From Patiria pectinifera (lineage: Eukaryota; Echinodermata; Asteroidea; Valvatida; Asterinidae): 64,000 nt of DNA. Below the pieces are notes generated by a model that saw nothing but the letters and a program-made list of their open reading frames with translations, had not been told where the DNA came from and searched no databases. The stretch is taken from contig CM057136.1 of assembly GCA_029964075.1 (NCBI GenBank), positions 9,052,001 to 9,116,000 on the forward strand. The letters run 5' to 3'. Within the stretch, counting starts at the first letter, position 1, and every line of letters begins with the position of its first letter. Made by a program: the position numbers and the translations under genes. Positions 1 to 10,998 of the stretch are shown in pieces.

Positions 1-671
1 GATCAACATTCAATTACCTAAAAACACCAATCAATTTCACATTAGAAGCATGCGATTTCACATTTTAATCATGCAATTTCAAAAACAGGGCATTAAACTT
101 AAAATTGCACGAACGAGCATCCAAATTCGCCGGAGCTTCCAGCTGTGAAAGTCTGGTCATTCGAATTCACCAGTAAGCAAGCATGTGAAAAGTATATAAG
201 CAAAGTAATTCGAAATAGGTCCATGTCTTCCGTCGTTTGTTAGTGTTTTGTTTTCCAATTTGGAAATATAGATATAAAAAGGGTCTCCCACAAGACTTTT
301 CCACTATTCTGATAACCATGCAAACTGTAATAGATTGAATCACAAGAAATACCAATTAATATATGCCAGCTCATGGGCATTAGATGAGAATTTCAATTGT
401 TGATCCTGGTCGTTTGATGCCCGAAACTATCTTGCTGATAAAATGCTGCATGTTCATGTATTTACAGACTCTGCCATTGGTTGTAGTTTCTATTAATGTG
501 TATCAGTAGAAAGCAGCCATAAAATATGTTAAACAATATGACCTTTTCTGAAGTTTCTTTCTTAAAACCTTGTATACTTTTTGAAGACATTCTGTCCATG
601 CTCTTCAGCTAATTGAGTTTTACTCTTGTATCAAATTTTGATCTGAGAGTTTTATTTTTAACCAAAAACAT
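1..671. other. AT-rich non-coding stretch
   Basis: No coding region, repeat or RNA gene could be recognised. The stretch is AT-rich and the only open frames are short and unconvincing. It forms the left flank of the satellite array. Confidence 0.6.
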
Positions 672-3600
672 CCTTAAAGGGACACTTCTTTGAGAGCACC
701 TATTATGTACACAAACATATGGAAAAACGTGCAAAAAATATTCCAACCCCTTGGACCAGGTCAGACTTATTATTTTCAAGTTCCCCAGGTCCTCCTGCAT
801 CCTCCTACATCCAGCCTTGCCCGGTCCAAGGCGTTCTTCATGCTTAAAGGGGCATTTCTTTGGGAGCGCCGATTATGTACACAAACATATGGGAAAACGT
901 GCATTAAATCGAAATATGGAAAAAATACTCCGACCCCTTGGACCAGGTCAGATTTACTATTTTTCAGCTTTCCACGTCTTCCTGCATCCTCCTACATCCG
1001 GCCTAGCTTGCCCGGTCCAAGACGTTCTTCGTGCTTAAAGGGACATTTCTTTGAGAGCACCGATTATGTACACAAACATATGGAAAAACGTGCATTAAAA
1101 TCGCCGTAGATTTCAATCTTTTTCAAAAATATGGAAAAAATACTCCAACCCCTTGGACCAGGTCAGACTTATTATTTTCAAGTTTCCCAGGTCTTCCTGC
1201 ATCCTCCTACATCCAGCCTTGCCCGGTCCAAGGCGTTCTTCATGCTTAAAGGGGTATTTCTTTGGGAGCGCCGATTATGTACACAAACATATGGGAAAAC
1301 GTGCATTAAATCGAAATATGGAAAAAATACTCCAACCCCTTGGACCAGGTAAGATTTACTATTTTTCAGCTTTCCACGTCTTCCTGCATCCTCCTACATC
1401 CGGCCTAGCTTGCCCGGTCCAAGACGTTCTTCGTGCTTAAAGGGACATTTCTTTGAGAGCACCGATTATGTACACAAACATAGGGAAAAACGTGCATTAA
1501 AATCGCCGTAGATTTCAATCTTTTTCAAAAATATGAAAAAAATACTCCAACCCCTTGGACCAGGTCAGACTTACTATTTTCAAGTTCCTCAGGTCCTCCT
1601 GCATCCTCCTACATCCAGCCTTGCCCGGTCCAAGGCGTTCTTCATGCTTAAAGGGATATTTCTTTGGGAGCGCCGATTATGTACACAAACATATGGAAAA
1701 ACGTGCATTAAAATCGCCGTAGATTTAAAGTCTTTTTCAAAAATATGAAACAAATATTTTAACCCCTTGGACCAGGTCAGACTCACTATTTTCCAGTTTC
1801 TCAGGTCCTCTTGCATCCTTCTACATACAGCCTTGCCCGGTCCAAGATGTTCTTCGTGCTTCAAGGGGCATTTCTTTGAGAGCACCGATTATGTACACAA
1901 ACATAGGGAAAAGCGTGCATTAAAATCGCTGTAGAATTAAGTCTTTTTCAAAAATATAGAAAAAATATTCCAACCCCTTGGACCAGGTCAGACTTATAAT
2001 TTTCAAGTTCCCCAGGTCCTTCTGCATCCTCCTACATCCAGCATTGCCCGGTCCAAGGCGTTCTTCATGCTTAAAGGGATATTTCTTTGGGAGCGCCGAT
2101 TATGTACACAAACATATGGAAAAACGTGCATTAAAATCGCCGTAGATTTAAAGTCTTTTTCAAAAATATGAAACAAATATTTTAACCCCTTGGACCAGGT
2201 CAGACTCACTATTTTCCAGTTTCTCAGGTCCTCTTGCATCCTTCTACATACAGCCTTGCCCGGTCCAAGACGTTCTTCGTGCTTCAAGGGGCATTTCTTT
2301 GAGAGCACCGATTATGTACACAAACATAGGGAAAAGCGTGCATTAAAATCGCTGTAGAATTAAGTCTTTTTCAAAAATATGGAAAAAATATTCCAACCCC
2401 TTGGACCAGGTCAGACTTATAATTTTCAAGTTCCCCAGGTCCTTCTGCATCCTCCTACATCCAGCATTGCCCGGTCCAAGGCGTTCTTCATGCTTAAAGG
2501 GATATTTCTTTGGGAGCGCCGATTATGTACACAAACATATGGAAAAACGTGCATTAAAATCGCCGTAGATTTAAGTCTTTTTCAAAAATATGAAAAAAAT
2601 ACTCTAACCCCTTGGACCAGGTCAGATCTACTATTTTCAAGTTTCTCAGGTCCTCCTGCATCCTCCTACATCCAGCCTTGCCCGGTCCAAGGCGTTCTTC
2701 ATGCTTAAAGGGATATTTCTTTGGGAGCGCCGATTATATACACAAACATATAGAAAAACGTGCATTAAAATCGCCGTAGATTTAAAGTCTTTTTCAAAAA
2801 TATGAAACAAATATTTTAACCCCTTGGACCAGGTCAGACTTACTATTTTCCAGTTTCTCAGGTCCTCTTGCATCCTTCTACATCCAGCCTTGCCCGGTCC
2901 AAGACGTTCTTCGTGCTTAAAGGGACATTTCTTTTAGAGCACCGATTATGTACACAAACATAGGGAAAAACGTGCATTAAAATCGCCGTAGATTTAAGTC
3001 TTTTTCAAAAATATGAAAAAAATACTCCAACCCCTTGGACCAGGTCAGATCTACTATTTTCCAGTTCCTCAGGTTCTCCTGCATCCTTCTACATCCAGCC
3101 TTGCCCGGTCCAAGACATTCTTCGTGCTTCAAGGGGCATTTCTTTGAGAGCACCGATTATGTACACAAACATAGGGAAAAGCGTGCATTAAAATCGCTGT
3201 AGAATTAAGTCTTTTTCAAAAATATGGAAAAAATATTCCAACCCCTTGGACCAGGTCAGACTTATAATTTTCAAGTTCCCCAGGTCCTCCTGCATCCTCC
3301 TACATCCAGCCTTGCCCGGTCCAAGGCGTTCTTCATGCTTAAAGGGATATTTCTTTGGGAGCGCCGATTATATACACAAACATATAGAAAAACGTGCATT
3401 AAAATCGCCGTAGATTTAAAGTCTTTTTCAAAAATATGAAACAAATATTTTAACCCCTTGGACCAGGTCAGACTCACTATTTTCCAGTTCCTCAGGTCCT
3501 CTTGCATCCTTCTACATCCAGCCTTGCCCGGTAAAAGACATTCTTCGTGCTTGAAGGGACATTTCTTTTAGAGCACCGATTATGTACACAAACATAGGGA

Positions 3601-6600
3601 AAAACGTGCATTAAAATCGCCGTAGATTTAAGTCTTTTTCAAAAATATGAAAAAAATACTCCAACCCCTTGGACCAGGTCAGACCTACTATTTTCAAGTA
3701 CCTCAGGTTCTCCTGCATCCTCCTACATCCAGCCTTGCCCGGTCCAAGACGTTCTTCGTGCTTAAAGGGACATTTCTTTTAGAGCACCGATTATGTACAC
3801 AAACATATGGAAAAACGTGCATTAAAATCGCCGTAGATTTAAGTCTTTTTCAAAAATATGAAAAAAATATTTTAACCCCTTGGACCAGGTCAGACTTATT
3901 ATTTTCAAGTTCCCCAGGTCCTCCTGCATCCTCCTACATCCAGCCTTGCCCGGTCCAAGGCGTTCTTCATGCTTAAAGGGATATTTCTTTGGGAGCGCCG
4001 ATTATATACACAAACATATAGAAAAACGTGCATTAAAATCGCCGTAGATTTAAATCTTTTTCAAAAATATGGAAAAAATATTTCAACCCCTTGGACCAGG
4101 TCAGACTTATAATTTTCAAGTTCCCCAGGTCCTCCTGCATCCTCCTACATCCAGCCTTGCCCGGTCCAAGGCGTTCGTCATGCTTAAAGGGACATTTCTT
4201 TGGGAGCGCCGATTATGTACACAAACATATGGAAAAACGTGCATTAAAATCGCCGTAGATTTCAATCTTTTTCAAAAATATGAAAAAAATACTCCAACCC
4301 CTTGGACCAGGTCAGACTTACTATTTTCAAGTTTCTCAGGTTCTCCTGCATCCTCCTACATCCAGCCTTGCCCGGTCCAAGACGTTCTTCGTGCTTAAAG
4401 GGACATTTCTTTTAGAGCACCGATTATGTACACAAATATAGGGAAAAACGTGCATTAAAATCGCCGTAGATTTAAGTCTTTTTCAAAAATATGAAAAAAA
4501 TATTTTAACCCCTTGGACCAGGTCAGACTTACTATTTTCCAGTTCCTCAGGTCCTCTTGCATCCTTCTTCATCCAGCCTTGCCCGGTCCAAGATATTCTT
4601 CGTGCTTGAAGGGACATTTCTTTGAGAGCACCGATTATGTACACAAACATAGGGAAAAGCGTGCATTAAAATCGCTGTAGAATTAAGTCTTTTTCAAAAA
4701 TATGGAAAAAATATTCCAACCCCTTGGACCAGGTCAGACTTATAATTTTCAGGTTCCCCAGGTCCTCCTGATCCTCCTACATCCAGCCTTGCCCGGTCCA
4801 AGGCGTTCTTCATGCTTAAAGGGATATTTCTTTGGGAGCGCCGATTATGTACACAAACATAGGGAAAAACGTGCATTAAAATCGCCGTAGATTTAAGTCT
4901 TTTTCAAAAATATGAAAAAAATACTCCAACCCCTTGGACCAGGTCAGATTTACTATTTTCAAGTTCCTCAGGTCCTCCTGCATCCTCCTACATCCAGCCT
5001 TGCCCGGTCCAAGACGTTCTTCGTGCTTAAAGGGACATTTCTTTTAGAGCACCGATTATGTACACAAACATAGGGAAAAACGTGCATTAAAATCGCCGTA
5101 GATTTAAGTCTTTTTCAAAAATATGAATAAAATATTTTAACCCCTTGGACCAGGTCAGACTCACTATTTTCCAGTTCCTCAGTTCCTCAGGTTCTCTGCA
5201 TCCTCCTACATCCAGCCTTGCCCGGTCCAAGACGTTCTTCGTGCTTAAAGGGACATTTCTTTTAGAGCACCGATTATGTACACAAACATAGGGAAAAACG
5301 TGCATTAAAATCGCCGTAGATTTAAGTCTTTTTCAAAAATATGAAAACAATATTTTAACCCCTTGGACCAGGTCAGATCCACTATTTTCCAGTTCCTCCG
5401 GTCCTCCTGCATCCTCCTACATCCAGCCTTGCCCGGTCCAAGACGTTCTTCTTGCTTAAAGGGACATTTCTTTTAGAGCACCGATTATGTACACAAACAT
5501 AGGGAAAAACGTGCATTAAAATCGCCGTAGATTTAAATCTTTTTCAAAAATATGGAAAAAATATTGCAACCCCTTGGACCAGGTCAGACTTATAATTTTC
5601 AAGTTCCCCAGGTCCTCCTGCATCCTCCTACATCCAGCCTTGCCCGGTCCAAGGCGTTTGTCATGCTTAAAGTGACATTTCTTTGGGAGCGCCGATTATG
5701 TACACAAACATATGGAAAAACGTGCATTAAAATCGCCGTAGATTTAAGTCTTTTTCAAAAATATGAAAAAAATACTCCAACCCCTTGGACCAGGTCAGAT
5801 CCACTATTTTCAAGTTCCTCAGGTCCTCCTGCATGCTCCTACATCCAGCCTTGCCCGGTCCAATGCGTTCTTCATGCTTAAAGGGATATTTCTTTGGGAG
5901 CGCCGATTATGTACACAAACATATGGAAAAACGTGCGTTAAAATCGCCGTAGATTTAAGTCTTTTGCAAAAATATGAAAAAAATACTCCAACCCCTTGGG
6001 CCAGGTCAGATCTACTATTTTCAAGTTCGTCAGGTCCTCCTGCATCCTCCTACATCTAGCCTTGCCCGGTCCAAGGCGTTCTTCATGCTTAAAGGGATAT
6101 TTCTTTGGGAGCGCCGATTATATACACAAACATATGGAAAAACGTGCATTAAAATCGCCGTATATTTAAAGTCTTTTTCAAAAATATGAAACAAATATTT
6201 TAACCCCTTGGACCAGGTCAGACTCACTATTTTCCAGTTCCTCAGGTCCTCTTGCATCCTTCTACATCCAGCCTTGCCCGGTCCAAGACATTCTTCGTGC
6301 TTGAAGGGACATTTCTTTGATTGCACCGATTATGTACACAAACATAGGGAAAAACGTGCATTAAAATCGCCGTAGATTTAAATCTTTTTCAAAAATATGG
6401 AAAAAATATTCCAACCCCTTGGACCAGGTCAGACTTATAATTTTCAAGTTCCCCAGGTCCTTCTGCATCCTCCTACTTTTAGCCTTGCCCGGTCCAAGGC
6501 GTTCTTCATGCTTAAAGGGACATTTCTTTGGGAGCGCCGATTATGTACACAAACATATGGAAAAACGTGCATTAAAATCGCCGTAGATTTAAAGTCTTTT

Positions 6601-7780
6601 TCAAAAATATGAAACAAATATTTAAACCCCTTGGACCAGGTCAGACTCACTATTTTCAAGTTCCGCAGGTCCTCCTGCATCCTCCTACATCCAGCCTTGC
6701 CCGGTCCAATGCGTTCTTCATGCTTAAAGGGATATTTCTTTGGGAGCGCCGATTATGTACACAAACATATGGAAAAACGTGCATTAAAATCGCCGTAGAT
6801 TTAAGTCTTTTTCAAAAATATGAAAAAATACTCCAACCCCTTGGACCAGGTGAGATCTACTCTTTTCAAGTTCGTCAGGTCCTCCTGCATCCTCCTACAT
6901 CCAGCCTTGCCCGGTCCAAGGCGTTCTTCATGCTTAAAGGGATATTTCTTTGGGAGCGCCGATTATGTACACAAACATATGGAAAAACGTGCATTAAAAT
7001 CGCCGTAGATTTAAAGTCTTTTTCAAAAATATGAAACAAATATTTTAACCCCTTGGACCAGGTCAGACTCACTATTTTCCAGTTCCTCAGGTCCTCTTGC
7101 ATCCTTCTACATCCAGCCTTGCCCGGTCCAAGACATTCTTCGTGCTTAAAAGGACATTTCTTTGAGAGCACCGATTATGTACACAAACATAGGGAAAAGC
7201 GTGCATTAAAATCGCTGTAGAATTAAGTCTTTTTCAAAAATATGGAAAAAAATATTCCAACCCCTTGGACCAGGTCAGACTTATAATTTTCAGGTTTCCC
7301 AGGTCCTCCTGCATCCTCCTACATCCAGCCTTGCCCGGTCCAAGGCGTTCTTCATGCTTACTTCTTTGGGAGCGCCGATTATGTACACAAACATATGGAA
7401 AAACGTGCATTAAAATCGCCGTAGATTTAAGTCTTTTTCAAAAATATGAAAAAAATACTCCAACCCCTTGGACCAGGTCAGATCCACTATTTTCAAGTTC
7501 CTCCGGTCCTCCTGCATCCTCCTACATCCAGCCTTGCCCGGTCCAAGGCGTCCTTCATGCTTAAAGGGAAATTTCTTAAAAAAACGCCGATTAGGTACAC
7601 AAACATATGGAAAACGTGCATTATAATCGCCGTAGATTTAAGTCTTTTTCAAAGATATTTAAAAAATACTGAAACCCCTTGGACCAGGTCAGACTTATTT
7701 TTTTCTAGTTCCTGAGGTCCTCTTGTATCCTCCTACATCCAGCCTTGCCCGGTCCAAAGTGTTCTTCATGCTTAAAAGAG
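672..7780. repeat. satellite array, about 34 monomers of about 211 bp
   Basis: The phrase CCCCTTGGACCAGGTCAGA recurs 34 times between 747 and 7675. Spacing is mostly 210-212 bp, with a few 187, 203, 215 and 218 bp intervals. The first monomers alternate 187/215 bp (a 402-bp dimer), the short form lacking the stretch before the poly-A-rich part. Further right, two monomer types (one reading GGGAGCGCC, the other GAGAGCACC) alternate, giving a 422-bp higher-order unit; 1551-1974 and 1974-2397 are nearly identical. The last monomer (from 7570) is diverged, as is usual at an array edge. Because 211 is not a multiple of three, apparent peptides recur in shifting frames and end at random, so I treat all reading frames here as fortuitous. 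Confidence 0.95.
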
Positions 7781-8188
7781 GTCTCTGTTGTACGAAAATG
7801 TGTGGCAAAACAAAGTATTCCTGGGCCTAGCGGGATAGGAAACCAGTCTATGAGCCGTTTGCGAATGTGTATATGCAGCTTTGGATACACTCTGTGCATG
7901 ATTTGTACATGTAGTGTTTAGCGTGCGAATGTCGAACAAGGAACGAAGAATAAGTAACCAACTTCACACCGCTTCGCGTTGATATACATGTACCATGTAC
8001 ATGATGTACAGTATACGTATTACTAATAGTACCCATAGTTCTAGGGGTACACGTCGTACACGCGTTGGAGTTATAAAAATACGAACAACCGACTAGTCAT
8101 GGCCTAATTGTCCAATCACAAAATGGGTAGCATAAAAAGGTTCGAGAGCGGAGCGAGTAATGAATATGCATGATGATATGATGTCACT
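7781..8188. other. non-coding flank with GTACATG-type palindromes
   Basis: No gene seen. Contains short palindromic ACATGTA/GTACATG clusters around 7900-8010. The final nine bases (8180-8188) are the left target duplication of the next element. Confidence 0.5.
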
Positions 8189-8655
8189 TAGCCCCAAAAT
8201 GTGGCCTATTTACTGGACTGCCTCCGTAAACATAGGCCACACATCCACCATGTACAAAAACGTGTCGACGGAGCCATATTTTGATTTTCACATTTAGGCT
8301 TACTTTGTAGGTTTTTTTTGCTTTAGAAGCATTCTCACCCTCTATATAGGCTAATCAGAAAGTGCTGCCTTTTTCAGATGTCTAATTTTTGTGAAATTTC
8401 ATGTTGAAATTTTGATACGAAAACGTGTAAAAATGAATCTGGAAATTTCACGAAAAATTGACATCTGAAAAAGGCAGCACTTTCTGATTAGCCTATATAG
8501 AGGGTGAGAATGCTTCTAAAGCAAAAAAAACCCTACAAAGTAAGCCTAAATGTGAAAATCAAAATTTGGCTCCGTCGACACGTTTTTGTACATGGTGGAT
8601 GTGTGGCCTATGTTTACGGAGGCAGTCCAGTAAATAGGCCACATTTATGGGGCTA
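8189..8655. mobile_element. 467-bp hairpin MITE with 9-bp TSD (Mutator-like)
   Basis: The element is almost entirely an inverted repeat: the arm 8189-8400 (starting TAGCCCCAAAATGTGGCC) pairs with 8442-8655 (ending CCACATTTATGGGGCTA), leaving a loop of about 40 bp. It is flanked by GATGTCACT (8180-8188) and GACGTCACT (8656-8664), a 9-bp target duplication with one mismatch. Long terminal inverted repeats with 9-bp duplications are the hallmark of Mutator-like non-autonomous elements; the superfamily assignment is inference. It carries no coding region. Confidence 0.85.
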
Positions 8656-8741
8656 GACGTCACTAGAACTAGAAGCTCATGAGTAATAATATATCACGGT
8701 ACGTACAGTGTATGTAGTATACGTATTCGCGTTGAGTGGAG

Positions 8742-9050
8742 TACTCCTCTTTCTACTGTCGCGCCAGGACCCTCTAGTGTCGTCCCACTTACCGATGATC
8801 ATCACATTTAACAAGTCCTCTTTCTACTGTTGCGCACCACCCTTTAGTCTCGCCCCACTTACCGATGATCATCACATTTAGCAAGTCCTCTTTCTACTGT
8901 CGCGACACCACCCTCTAGTGTCGTCCCACTTACCGATGATCATCACATGATCATCGGTAAGTGGGGCAACAGTAGAGGGTGGCGGCGCGACAGTAGAAAG
9001 AGGACTTGTTAAATGTGATGATCATCGGTAAGTGGGACGACACTTACTTG
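8742..9050. repeat. 70-bp minisatellite with internal inversion
   Basis: About three direct units of roughly 70 bp, each containing CCTCTTTCTACTGT, then CCCACTTACCGATGATCATC, run from 8742 to about 8946. The same unit then continues on the opposite strand to 9050, pivoting at the palindrome ATGATCATCACATGATCATC. The array is therefore a head-to-head palindrome. Confidence 0.8.
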
Positions 9051-9159
9051 GCAAATAGCGTAGCTGTGGTTCTCGAGTTCCACAGGAAGCGATTGGGACT
9101 GTGTCTGCGTGCAGTAATTGTGATCCTGAAGAGTGAATGGTGTCTCGGGTGTTTCCGGG

Positions 9160-9530
9160 TCAAGTTGTCTCAGTGCTTTTGCCAGGTATAGAGTGAAGAA
9201 AATGGGACTGAGGCAGTCGATCTCCTTGGGGCACGCCGATGTTGGTTTTGAAGGCTTTACCCAAGATACTTCCCACTCTGACTTGCAATCGAACGTCCCT
9301 AAGCAAAATTGCCAGTAAGTGGAGTTCGTCTTGCTCTAGTATCTCTTTAAGATCCTCAAAGAGAACCACTCTCCTCACCGAGTCAAAAGCCTTTGACATG
9401 TCGAGCAGCAGTAGGTGAACAGGTGAAGTTCATAGCTACCGGCTGTGATGGCCTTCTCTGCCAAGATCTTTGCCCCGATTTGCCGAATGAGGGCGTCTGA
9501 CGTGACGTCACCGGCGTTGCTCGATCGAAG
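9160..9530 (-). pseudogene. reverse transcriptase fragment (non-LTR type)
   Basis: On the minus strand the first part reads MSKAFDSVRR and about 50 residues later IGVPQGDRLPQS. These match the conserved RT blocks (D-x-S/K-A-F-D-S-V and G-V-P-Q-G-D-x-L-S-P) of non-LTR-type reverse transcriptases. Upstream coding with a related look (LAEKAITAG) is in another frame, so a frameshift lies near 9400. The catalytic YxDD block and the rest of the protein are missing. This is a short, dead 5'- and 3'-truncated copy; the exact clade cannot be told. Confidence 0.65.
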
Positions 9531-9532
9531 AA

Positions 9533-10014
9533 GGGTGCAGTGAACTAATTCAAGTGAGAATTTCTACGCCAGCCAATTAGCATAAAAAGTGCCCCCACAA
9601 TTTCTTTTGAAAAAGGAGAAACTTTGGCTCAAAAAAGGGTTGAATTGTGTAAATATAGCCTAGGATCAACTCCCCAGTTTTTGGGCTTCCAAATGAGAGC
9701 AGATTTGATAAAATCACGGTTGAAAAATGGGTCCTATTTGCCCGAGAAAGTGGATGGACGCCATTTGTAAAATGGCTGCATGCACCCTTGGGAAGTATCA
9801 CTTTTTGGGGGATGAGTAAGTTTTGGTGTGAATATTAAAAAATGTAATTGGCTAACCCACCAAAAATTGAAAAGAAATAGGCAGATGAAGGAAAAGAAAA
9901 TAATTAAATTTTTGTTTGAGAAACCCTAGTGATGTCGGCGTGCATGTTATTTGGCCCTGAACTTTGTTGATTTTACACTGTTTTCGATGGGGCTTGAATT
10001 GGTTCAGTGCACCC
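9533..10014. mobile_element. 482-bp TIR element, copy 1
   Basis: Starts GGGTGCAGTGAACTAATTCA and ends with the near-inverse TTGAATTGGTTCAGTGCACCC, giving a roughly 21-bp terminal inverted repeat with two mismatches. A near-identical direct copy lies at 13986-14467; differences are scattered point changes and one- to two-base indels. A 74-codon minus-strand frame (9577-9801) is open in both copies, but I see no recognisable protein and read it as a by-product of copy identity. No convincing target duplication was found. Confidence 0.8.
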
Positions 10015-10329
10015 TACTGTATTTCAAGATGGCGGCACCCACACGGGTGATGCTGGGGGGGATTTAAAAATGGCTTCTCTTGTTTACGTTAGTTGTAGCA
10101 GTGCTAAAGAGACGAGATCAAGCAATCGGGAAACAGTTTTCTTGATTGTGACACATCAGGGACATTTTATTGCTGGCAAAACCTCTCAAAGAGGTACAGA
10201 AACATTTAAAAACACATGATAATTAAATACATTGGTTTAGTGAACAAATTTTACAAAATGACTTTGTGTAATGATTGTTAATTTCTACAAAAGTACAAAC
10301 TGGTCAGCCAATAAGATTCCATAGTCTGA

Positions 10330-10734
10330 ATGAACAAAATGGAGGCGGATAACATCAAAGTCTGGTATGGCAAAATGTCTGCAAAACTCAAGAAGAAATC
10401 TCGTTTTAAGCCATCCACAGGCTGCTGGCTGTGGGTGGGCAGCACCAAAAAGGCCAAGGGGAGAGGTGGAAATTATGGACGGATGAATGTCCATATTCCT
10501 GGATGGAAATCACGCACAAGGATGAGTGTACACAGGATGGCTTATATCGTACACACCAAGAATTTAACATTACTTCGGGAGTACGATGTAAGCCATCTTT
10601 GCCACAATTCCTTGTGCGTAAATTTCGACCACCTCTCCCTGAAAACACACGCCATAAACAATGCGAGGAAAAAGTGCCACAAACAGAAGGCTTGTACGGG
10701 GCACGGGCAACACCCAAAATGCATGTGCACATAA
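10330..10734 (+). CDS. His-Cys-box (I-PpoI-like) His-Me finger endonuclease
   Basis: Intact 134-codon frame. Residues 31-58 (GCWLWVGS, GNYGRMNV) and 67-73 (VHRMAYI) lead into the zinc-binding core VSHLCHNSLC. In I-PpoI the catalytic His is the first H of SHLCH and the metal-binding Asn lies 21 residues later; here H89 and N110 have exactly that spacing. Candidate zinc ligands are C91, H92, C96, H101, then C116, C122, H125, C131 and C133. The family (zinc-binding loop region of homing endonucleases) cleaves double-stranded DNA, typically as a small nuclease. ATG at 10330 is the first in frame; ATG at 10339, followed by G, is an alternative. It stands alone, convergent with the decayed transposase at 10999-12985, and both lie between two copies of a TIR element. 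No intron is visible. Unlike its neighbours it is unbroken, which suggests recent arrival or selection. Substrate and true partner are unknown. Confidence 0.8.
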   Translation: MNKMEADNIKVWYGKMSAKLKKKSRFKPSTGCWLWVGSTKKAKGRGGNYGRMNVHIPGWKSRTRMSVHRMAYIVHTKNLTLLREYDVSHLCHNSLCVNFDHLSLKTHAINNARKKCHKQKACTGHGQHPKCMCT

Positions 10735-10779
10735 TGTAAGTTGATATTCAGACTATGTAAGTGGCTAACCCTAGCTCCA

Positions 10780-10935
10780 AATCCAACCTTAACCCTAACC
10801 AAGCGTAACCCTAGCGAGGGCTAACCCTAGCGGAGGGTAACCCTAGCAGAGGGTAACCCTAGCTAAGGCTAACCCTAGCTAAGGCTAACCCTAGAATCGG
10901 AACGTAACCCTAATTTGAAACCTAACCCTAACTAA
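10780..10935. repeat. degenerate telomere-like (TAACCCTAGC) tract
   Basis: About ten copies of TAACCCTA-like units separated by GCGAGGGC, GCGGAGGG or GCTAAGGC spacers of similar length. The motif is CCCTAA-type but interspersed, so it is an interstitial, decayed array rather than a chromosome end. It sits immediately 3' of the endonuclease gene. Confidence 0.8.
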
Positions 10936-10998
10936 ACCAAACCCAGTGGAACTGCCATTTTTTGTTTACAAGAACATTTTACAGTAATTGTGTTCGTA

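Noticed and set aside
690-7720. Series of 60-141-codon open frames with recurring peptide words such as LGPGQTYYFQV and LLHPPTSS on both strands
   Set aside because: They are translations of satellite monomers; frames shift between monomers because 211 is not a multiple of three, both strands are open, and no start context or motif is conserved.
672-7780. CRISPR-like regular repetition
   Set aside because: Whole 211-bp monomers repeat without unique spacers, and the window is eukaryotic.
9577-9801. 74-codon frame conserved between the two 482-bp elements
   Set aside because: The whole elements are near-identical, so the conservation is not specific to the frame; no motif.
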